Assembly: GCF_019977735.1 (NCBI RefSeq)
Contig: NZ_AP025018.1
Coordinates: forward strand, 5,522,580 to 5,586,579
Reading direction: 5' to 3'
DNA from: Calothrix sp. PCC 7716
GTDB taxonomy: Bacteria; Cyanobacteriota; Cyanobacteriia; Cyanobacteriales; Nostocaceae
Length of the DNA stretch: 64,000 nucleotides
The notes below the pieces were generated by a model that saw only the letters and a list, made by a program, of their open reading frames with translations, was not told the origin of the DNA and did not search any database. Below are positions 54,493-61,138 of the stretch, piece by piece. The translations under genes were made by a program, and so were the position numbers. Position 1 is the stretch's first letter; every line of letters starts with the position of its first letter.

Positions 54493-54774
54493 CTACACAA
54501 TAAATGCAGCATCATCGATATCAAATTCGGGTTGCGTACCTACGACAGCGACTTTACAACGGTTATGTGCTGACATAGGATAAAATCTAACTTGGTCTTC
54601 GCGTCGGTTAACGAGTCGCATTAAGTATTTGGATACGCTTTCGTATTGCTTCTCATCCAATATGCACTCGAAAACTGACTTTTGCACACGAAACCCGTAA
54701 ACTTCTAAAATTTTGGCAACTTTATTACGACGGGTATCGCTAACGATGTCATAGCAAACCAAATAAAACATCAT
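54493..54774 (-). CDS. cas2: Cas2
   Basis: A 93-aa Cas2 (MMFYLVCYDIVSDTRRNKVA), with the conserved Asp after the first beta strand and the ferredoxin-like pattern (VYGFRVQKSVFEC, VRFYPM). It pairs with Cas1 in the spacer-integration complex. The start overlaps the cas1 stop by four bases, so it is translationally coupled. It is the only cas2 in the window. Confidence 0.97.
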   Translation of the reverse strand: MMFYLVCYDIVSDTRRNKVAKILEVYGFRVQKSVFECILDEKQYESVSKYLMRLVNRREDQVRFYPMSAHNRCKVAVVGTQPEFDIDDAAFIV

Positions 54775-55811
54775 TGCTTCACCAGGGTTAAAGCTGCTTT
54801 CTGAGGTTCGACGATATTGGCAAGTTGAGAATGATTAGGATGTAGTTTCAATGCTAAGGGACGGTAATATGTAATATCCCCCAATAGACACGCAAGATAT
54901 TCCCGCACCTGTAAATCTATACACTGACGGTAACTGACTTCCCCAGCGTAAGGGTGCAGTACAGAAGTTCGCAGTTTCGCTTCCCAATGGTAAAGGAAGT
55001 TTTGCAACAGAGTTAATGAACGCTTTTTACCATTACCATTGCCATTTGAACTGGCAAGGTTACGAACAAAGTTTAACACCAAGTCATCAACGATAGGCGC
55101 CTGAAATTCTGCGGTAAAATCCCAAGCTAAAGGAAGTTCATGATGAATATCGTGGTGCAACACTCCATAGTCAGGGTGAAGTTCAACAGTGTTGAGAATG
55201 GTGTATATATATTGATGTAACAGTCGAGTACCCAAGTTTAAGAGTGTGCTAACTTCTTTTACCGCGCGCTCACATGGCTTGTAAAATTCAAGTAAGGAAG
55301 CAAAAGCGTAACGGTAAACATTATCAGCTTCCTCGCTATACTCCCGTAGCTCCTCAACAGAACTTGCTAACGATAAATTATCCATCAGCAATGTTAAGTA
55401 TTCTAACGCGCGTTCGATTGCGTAGTTGAAATGATATTGAGTCCAACCTTGAAGAAAGGTATGTTGATTATGGAGCTTTGCCCAAATCATACTTTCAACA
55501 GTGGCAAGAATAAATTTAACATCACGCGCGCGCTTGCGTTGCTGAGTTAAATACTTGGGTCGCGAATTAGATGGGTTTTCCAACCGTCCTACATATCCAT
55601 AACCCTGAGTTGATAAATACAAGGTAGGAATTTTGTAGGAATATATAGCTTTAATCACTTCCTTTGGTAAACGTATATTACCAAAGATGATGAATTGGCT
55701 AACATTGCTAATTCGAGAACGAAACACTTGTTGATTTTGAAGAGACGCTTTGAAAGAATCGCGCGTAACTTCGATTTCCACATTCTCTTGAGTCAAGTAA
55801 AATGTAGTCAT
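54771..55811 (-). CDS. cas1: Cas1
   Basis: A 346-aa Cas1. It has the N-terminal beta domain (FYLTQENVEIEV, TLYLSTQGYGYVGRL) and the C-terminal helical domain with a Glu in the SEEADNVYRYAF stretch, a His in VLHHDIHHELPLAWDF, and Glu in TAEFQAPIVDD. These form the metal site for spacer integration. It is followed by cas2. This stand-alone Cas1 coexists with the RT-Cas1 2 kb away. Confidence 0.96.
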   Translation of the reverse strand: MTTFYLTQENVEIEVTRDSFKASLQNQQVFRSRISNVSQFIIFGNIRLPKEVIKAIYSYKIPTLYLSTQGYGYVGRLENPSNSRPKYLTQQRKRARDVKFILATVESMIWAKLHNQHTFLQGWTQYHFNYAIERALEYLTLLMDNLSLASSVEELREYSEEADNVYRYAFASLLEFYKPCERAVKEVSTLLNLGTRLLHQYIYTILNTVELHPDYGVLHHDIHHELPLAWDFTAEFQAPIVDDLVLNFVRNLASSNGNGNGKKRSLTLLQNFLYHWEAKLRTSVLHPYAGEVSYRQCIDLQVREYLACLLGDITYYRPLALKLHPNHSQLANIVEPQKAALTLVKQ

Positions 55812-56281
55812 AAGTTAAATTAATTCAACAGTAAATGAGTTAAGGCAACAGTTAAATTGCTTGGGTAGTGCCCTTTCCTCTTGCCTTAATTACATTTTGG
55901 CATTGTCATATATTAGAACAGATATGAGTTGATAGCAGTTTCGTGTGACTTTGTAGAAATTTTGAAAAATTATATTAATGAGGCAAATCATGTTCACATT
56001 ATAACTCTGAGCCAACGGTTGTAAACCATTGTCTCATAGCTAAAGTCCTCTAAAAGAGGACTAATATCAATACTGCTCGGTTAGAAATATAATTCTCCTT
56101 AAACCCATTTGAGAAAGAGAGAAAAAGAGGCATTTTAACCCCCTTGTTAAAGAAGTTGCAGGATTAAAGCCAGAATTACATATTAAAATTAACGGTCAAA
56201 AAAGTTACAAATACAAGTTTTTCTTAAATTTAGCTTGCCCATACTTGTTATAATACAGACAAAACATTATAAATAGGCGCC
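55812..56281. other. Intergenic region upstream of cas1
   Basis: About 470 bp with the cas1-cas2 promoter on the minus strand. A single-ended relative of the 41011 MITE (ATACTGCTCGGTTAG) lies at about 56069-56100, followed by AACCCCCTTGTTAAAGAAG, a worn member of the GGGGG repeat family. No gene is seen. Confidence 0.55.
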
Positions 56282-56527
56282 ATGAACATAACACTTACAG
56301 AAGAGCAAGAGCAATTTATCCAGACTAAATTGGAAACAGGTAAATATCGCACTGCTCAGGAAATACTGGAGTTTGCTTTCAGGTTACTTGATGAATATGA
56401 GCAAGCAGACTCTGATTGGATAAATTCTGTACGCGAAAAAATAGATGCTGCAGTTACAGTAAGTGAACACACACCACCCATCGATGGGAAAACTTTTGTA
56501 AACCAAATTATTGAACAGTTTCAATAA
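56282..56527 (+). CDS. ParD/CC2985-family antitoxin
   Basis: An 81-aa ribbon-helix-helix type antitoxin (MNITLTEEQEQFIQTKLETG, then YRTAQEILEFAFRLLDEYE). The N-terminus binds operator DNA and the tail (GKTFVNQIIEQF) the toxin. A truncated ParE gene follows after 17 bp. The GGCGCC palindrome touches the start codon. It lies between cas1 and array 3. Confidence 0.88.
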   Translation: MNITLTEEQEQFIQTKLETGKYRTAQEILEFAFRLLDEYEQADSDWINSVREKIDAAVTVSEHTPPIDGKTFVNQIIEQFQ

Positions 56528-56544
56528 GCAAGAGAAAGGCAAGG

Positions 56545-56745
56545 ATGAGTAATATATATCTAATTAACGTTCTTGCGACCCAAGACCTCAAAGAAATAGC
56601 AAATTATTACACAGCGACGAGTGTTGAAGCTGGAGAAAAATTTTTCCGCCAATTTGATCGTCGCTGTGAACAATTAGTTAGCTTTCCTAATATGGGTAGA
56701 AGCTATACAGAAATTCGACCTATAAAAGAAACCTGTGAAACTTAA
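56545..56745 (+). pseudogene. Truncated ParE-family toxin
   Basis: A 66-aa frame (MSNIYLINVLATQDLKEIAN) with the ParE N-terminal helices and FPNMGRSYTEIRP, where the chain should go on for about 30 more residues with the catalytic-side strands. Instead IKETCET and a stop follow, and no continuation is visible in other frames. It is probably inactive. Confidence 0.75.
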
Positions 56746-57017
56746 GTAAAGTATAGCCACTTACTGCCACGAACTGCTTCCACTTATAGCAGTGCCACGA
56801 TATACTAAACGATGTACAAACATGTATAAAAAAAACTTGTTTCTATATATTAATCCTATAAAATAGCGCTTATTTTGATATAAATACGTAGAGAATACAG
56901 CTTTGTGTATTTATAATAACTTTTATGTATAAGTAGTGCAAGTTAATGCTTCCACCCTGTGCAAAATAAGGGGTGAAGTAACACTAACGAACTCTATAAC
57001 CCCCTCGGGTATGTAGA

Positions 57018-57627
57018 GTTTCCATTAGTTCAACTTCAAAAGAAGTTTAAAGGGAGCGTGAATAAATGCTCTTGGGGACGCATCCAAATGTTTCCATTAG
57101 TTCAACTTCAAAAGAAGTTTAAAGCCCTTTCTTTGGCTCATTAACAATATTTCTCATTTTCCTGTTTCCATTAGTTCAACTTCAAAAGAAGTTTAAAGCG
57201 GATGCGGGTAAAGAACCCATCACACCAGGCATTTGTTTCCATTAGTTCAACTTCAAAAGAAGTTTAAAGTTTGGGTTTATTTTCTAATTCTTCTGCTCTT
57301 GCAGAGTTTCCATTAGTTCAACTTCAAAAGAAGTTTAAAGATGAAGATGATTACATACCCGAGCCAACTCCGATAGTTTCCATTAGTTCAACTTCAAAAG
57401 AAGTTTAAAGGATAATAAGGCGTTAGAAGATTATCAAAAGCCAGTTTGTTTCCATTAGTTCAACTTCAAAAGAAGTTTAAAGCTCTTTTAATTTGGTGGG
57501 AAGGCGAGCCAGAAACCGAAGAGTTTCCATTAGTTCAACTTCAAAAGAAGTTTAAAGACCATAAAATCTGTCACTGGCAACAATCACATGATGTTTCCAT
57601 TAGTTCAACTTCAAAAGAAGTTTAAAG
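57018..57627 (-). CRISPR. CRISPR array 3: 9 repeats, 8 spacers
   Basis: Read on the minus strand the 35-bp repeat is CTTTAAACTTCTTTTGAAGT + TGAACTAATGGAAAC. Plus-strand copies start at 57018, 57090, 57164, 57235, 57306, 57376, 57448, 57523 and 57593, all intact. Spacers are 35-40 bp. The leader is on the right, so transcription is leftward and the newest spacer should be the one nearest 57593. The stem is the same as in arrays 1 and 2, with loop TTTT. Confidence 0.98.
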
Positions 57628-57830
57628 GCTAGGCTTTGAAAGTCTTGCCCTGAGATGATTCTACAGCACTTTTTTGTGGGATGCGAAATTGTCCTCAAAT
57701 AATTGATAATTCTTAGCAATAAACTCGTGAAGGACAGGCGCCAAACGTATATACAGACAGTGATTTGTGGGATAGAACGAGAGAATCAAGGTTTCAGGCG
57801 TTGTGTCTATCCCACAAATGGTATACTAGG
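57628..57830 (-). promoter_or_regulatory. CRISPR leader of array 3
   Basis: Inverse copy of the leader found at arrays 1 and 2. It includes ATTTGTGGGATA (57763-57774) / TATCCCACAAAT (57808-57819) and a TACAGCACTTTTTTGTGGGA block (57662). It begins directly after the RT-cas1 stop on the same strand, so RT-cas1 transcripts could run into the array. Confidence 0.9.
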
Positions 57831-59837
57831 CTACAGTTTCCATGTCATTGGACGATATATTGCAACTTGACCTGTCAAACAAGCGATATATTCGCGCACT
57901 TGTAATTCTATACAGCGACGATATGCTACTTTATGACCTGTGTGTGGATGTGTTGTTTCGGTTTGTAATTTTTCTTCCCAGTGTTTGAGATATTTTTTCA
58001 GCGCAGTTGCTTGTAGATATACTCCTCCACGCTCATCTGGGGGAGTAAAGTCTTCTGGGTCGAGGATTTTCTTGTTGACTAAATAGGCAACAAACGAATC
58101 TACTATTTGCGCGCGGAATTCCTCCATTAAGTCGGATACTAATGCTGGATGATTATCGCGTGGTACGTGTAAGTTTCCAAAATGAGTGTGTAGTCCTGCT
58201 GCTTGCACAAAGGAAAATACTTGCTGACTTAATAACGTATAACCCAAACTCATTAAACTATTGATTGGGTCGGTGGGTGGACGTTTGGTTCGTTTGTCAA
58301 ATGCAAAGAATCCTGTGAATAATGAACCTAGTGCTTGAAAGTAGATGGTCGCTGCTTTTCCTTCATATCCTCGTAGTGCGTCCATACTTTCGGCTTGGGG
58401 TAAACTGTCGATTAGTACCTCTATTAAATCTATTGCTTGGGTGGCAAGTTCTGTTTCCCGACGACGGTTTAATCGCATTAGCAATATGCGGGAATTATGT
58501 AGTTTAGCTGTAACTATTGCTTCTGCTTGTTGACGGGTAAATACTGCATTTTCACAGCATTTTACTTGTTGCATCAAATATTCTACTTTTGCATCTCCTT
58601 GTGTTCCTGTGTATCCAAAATATCTACCTTTCTGTGATAGATACAATATTGGAACCCGCGCGCGTAATGCAAAAGAAACGGCGCCATGTGATACATTACA
58701 ACAGCCAAATAAAACTATATTACTCACCCGACTCGCTGGTACTTTTATTCGTAGTTGTCCCTGATAGTACACTTGGAATTGTTGACTTCTAACACTTAGA
58801 TAGGCGCCTTGATCAGTTACGTATAAAGTAGACATAGAATCTTGCCAAAGATGTGAAATTGGTGCTTGTGGTAAATTACTGGGTTTTAATGGAGAGCAAA
58901 CCTTGGGAGGACGAGATTCAAGCTTGAGTTTACGTTCTTTGGGACGAAAGTATTGATGACCCGATTGATTTGTTACCCATTCCCCCGCACGTACAGGTGG
59001 AGGAGGTGGTGGTGCGTACACATGACCTTTGGCAAACCGATATCCTAGAAAAACAAATTCATCGTCAGGTGCATAAATTTGTGTTTTCTCTGGTTGTAAC
59101 TGTAAATAAACCTCCCCCAACCAAGTATTAACTTTGTCCAATACTCGATTTGCCTCATCAAAACTGCTACAAGCAATCGCAAAATCATCCCCGTACCGCA
59201 CTAAATTAATGCCGTGTTTCAAACATTTTCTATCAAACTCTGTCAAGTATAAATTAGCTAAGGCGCCGGAAAGTACACCACCTTGTAGTATTCCCTTACC
59301 TGGATAAATACGTTCCCCAGCAATCACAATACCTGATTTTACTTGCGCTTCCAGCAGTCTTAGTACAATTGGTTCAAGCTTTAATTCCTCCAACATGTTG
59401 AACAGTAAAGCAAAACAAAGATTGTCAAAAAAATCGGCAATGTCTGCTTTAATAACCCACTTAGGTTGTACCTGGTAGTATCCATATAAATGCTGCACTG
59501 CTTGCTGAATATTCCTTCCGGGACGATAAGCGTAACTACAATCAAGAAATGTATCTTCTAATGGAAAATACAGTTCCTCTAGTAATAAACGTTGCACAAT
59601 TCTATCCCGCACAGTCGGAATACCAATCAATCTTTTACCACCATTTTTTTTGGCTACATAAAACCCCTTCGCAGGACTCGCGCGATAACATTCATGTAAT
59701 AATTGATATAGAATGGAATCCAACTGCGAATTTGCCGATTCCGCAAATAAATCGAGCGTAACTCCATCTACTCCAGCATTACGACTACCTGCACGGACTT
59801 GAAACCATGCAGCAAGAAGATTCTCTATGGTGAGCAT
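57831..59837 (-). CDS. Reverse transcriptase-Cas1 fusion
   Basis: A 668-aa fusion. Residues 1-270 are a group II intron-like reverse transcriptase: ADIADFFD (Asp132), QGGVLSGALANLYL and the catalytic RYGDDF (Asp217, Asp218). A proline-rich linker (about 275-285) leads to Cas1 (about 335-668) with Glu492 (YEGKAA), His557 (FGNLHVP) and DLMEEFRAQIVD. RT-Cas1 proteins can take spacers from RNA, as shown for other type III systems. No N-terminal Cas6 is present. No cas2 is adjacent; the cas2 at 54493 may serve. It sits directly upstream of the array 3 leader. Confidence 0.97.
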   Translation of the reverse strand: MLTIENLLAAWFQVRAGSRNAGVDGVTLDLFAESANSQLDSILYQLLHECYRASPAKGFYVAKKNGGKRLIGIPTVRDRIVQRLLLEELYFPLEDTFLDCSYAYRPGRNIQQAVQHLYGYYQVQPKWVIKADIADFFDNLCFALLFNMLEELKLEPIVLRLLEAQVKSGIVIAGERIYPGKGILQGGVLSGALANLYLTEFDRKCLKHGINLVRYGDDFAIACSSFDEANRVLDKVNTWLGEVYLQLQPEKTQIYAPDDEFVFLGYRFAKGHVYAPPPPPPVRAGEWVTNQSGHQYFRPKERKLKLESRPPKVCSPLKPSNLPQAPISHLWQDSMSTLYVTDQGAYLSVRSQQFQVYYQGQLRIKVPASRVSNIVLFGCCNVSHGAVSFALRARVPILYLSQKGRYFGYTGTQGDAKVEYLMQQVKCCENAVFTRQQAEAIVTAKLHNSRILLMRLNRRRETELATQAIDLIEVLIDSLPQAESMDALRGYEGKAATIYFQALGSLFTGFFAFDKRTKRPPTDPINSLMSLGYTLLSQQVFSFVQAAGLHTHFGNLHVPRDNHPALVSDLMEEFRAQIVDSFVAYLVNKKILDPEDFTPPDERGGVYLQATALKKYLKHWEEKLQTETTHPHTGHKVAYRRCIELQVREYIACLTGQVAIYRPMTWKL

Positions 59838-59977
59838 AGAAGTTGGTGAAAGTTGGTGAAATATCTATCTAATCTAATTTTTGCAGGTCAACATATGAGT
59901 TCAGACATGAGTTGTTGACAGATGCGTTCGACTTTAGATAATAATGTAAATCATCACCCTTAATTTCCACCTTGCTT

Positions 59978-60727
59978 ATGTCACCTCGTTCACTAGTTGC
60001 ATCAGAAGCAGGTATAAATTTAGCACAGCGCGCGTTGAATAAGCGAGCTATGAACAGACAAATTTTTAGCGAACAAGTATATCTTGCTGCTTCAACAATA
60101 AGTCGTTTTTTTACCAAAAAACCTGTTGACCGCAAAACATTTATAGAAATTTGCAGATTTCTTGATTTAGACTGGGAAGATATAGCAGAACCATATACAG
60201 AAGAGGATAATACACCAGAACTGTCACCATTTGAACAGCTTTGGCAGGAAATTATCGCACTGGGTTCTTTTACAACAAAAATGGGAGTAGTTTTTGCCAA
60301 ACAAAACACCCTCACTTGGGACTGGGAAGATACTGAATATGAAACAAGAGTACCTATTGGTAGTCGCATTCAAGTAAAAGCTAACTTTGAAACTCCGGGT
60401 TACTTGCTATTACTGCAAAAAGGTTCATCAGGAGAAGCTAGCTGTTTTTGTCCTTCACGTTTTGCACAACAACCAAAACTAGAAACAGGAATAACAACTC
60501 TTCCACAAAAAGGTTCACCAAAGACTTCATTAAAAATCACGGGTAAACCAGGAAAGGAGCATATACTCGCAGTTATAACTCCAGATGTACCATCATTAGA
60601 ATGGCTACCCTCAGTTGATAACAATCCTTTATCATTAGATGAAAACCATCTCTCACAGTTGCTAGACTACATTAATCAACGTCCAGACTGTAAAGTTTTA
60701 TATACCGAATATAGTGTTGTAGAGTAA
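59978..60727 (+). CDS. HTH-DUF4384 protein
   Basis: I chose the ATG at 59978 (MSPRSLVASEAGINLAQRAL). The 249-aa protein has an N-terminal HTH-like region (LAASTISRFFTKKPVDRKTF, then RFLDLDWEDIAEP) of the type found in front of cyanobacterial NACHT/STAND effectors. The C-terminal half (VPIGSRIQVKANFETPGYLLLL then FCPSRFAQQP) fits DUF4384. DUF4384 proteins often accompany CHAT or caspase genes. Divergent from RT-cas1; a TPR-CHAT gene follows 410 bp downstream. Confidence 0.75.
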   Translation: MSPRSLVASEAGINLAQRALNKRAMNRQIFSEQVYLAASTISRFFTKKPVDRKTFIEICRFLDLDWEDIAEPYTEEDNTPELSPFEQLWQEIIALGSFTTKMGVVFAKQNTLTWDWEDTEYETRVPIGSRIQVKANFETPGYLLLLQKGSSGEASCFCPSRFAQQPKLETGITTLPQKGSPKTSLKITGKPGKEHILAVITPDVPSLEWLPSVDNNPLSLDENHLSQLLDYINQRPDCKVLYTEYSVVE

Positions 60728-61138
60728 ATGTAGTGGCGGATAGAAGGAATTAACCACAAAGGCACGTAAACCGGAGGTTTTCCCGTAGGGTAGGACACAA
60801 AGGAAGAGAGCTTTCACGCACCTTATCACAGGCGCCATTCATTTATATATCTATTTACCACAGAGACGCAGAGTACACAGAGTTAGGAGTAAAAGAGATT
60901 TAAGAGGATGTTTTCTAAGTTATATTTAATACGTGATTATTGGTTTAATCCCCCCTTACCCCCTTGATAAGGGGGAAAAGAAAAGGTTTTAGCCCCCCTT
61001 ATTAAGGGGGGTTGGGGGGATTTTCACATCAAATACTTCTTTCTCAGTGTCCTCTGTACCTCTGTGGTAAAAATAATAAACCTCACTGCACAGGCAAGAT
61101 GCCTATGCTACGTATTATGAACGCCTATGCTACGTATT
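60728..61138. repeat. Repeat-rich intergenic region before the TPR-CHAT gene
   Basis: It contains ACCACAGAGACGCAGAGTAC (60857), a double CCCCCTTATTAAGGGGGG unit (60951-61022), CCTCTGTACCTCTGTGGTAAA plus ACTGCACAGGC...GCCTATGCTAC (61047-61110), and a tandem 22-bp duplication ending at the start codon (GCCTATGCTACGTATTATGA twice). No gene is seen. Confidence 0.8.

Noticed and set aside
59869-60369. 166-aa minus-strand ORF
   Set aside because: Antisense to the HTH-DUF4384 gene, which has recognisable domains.
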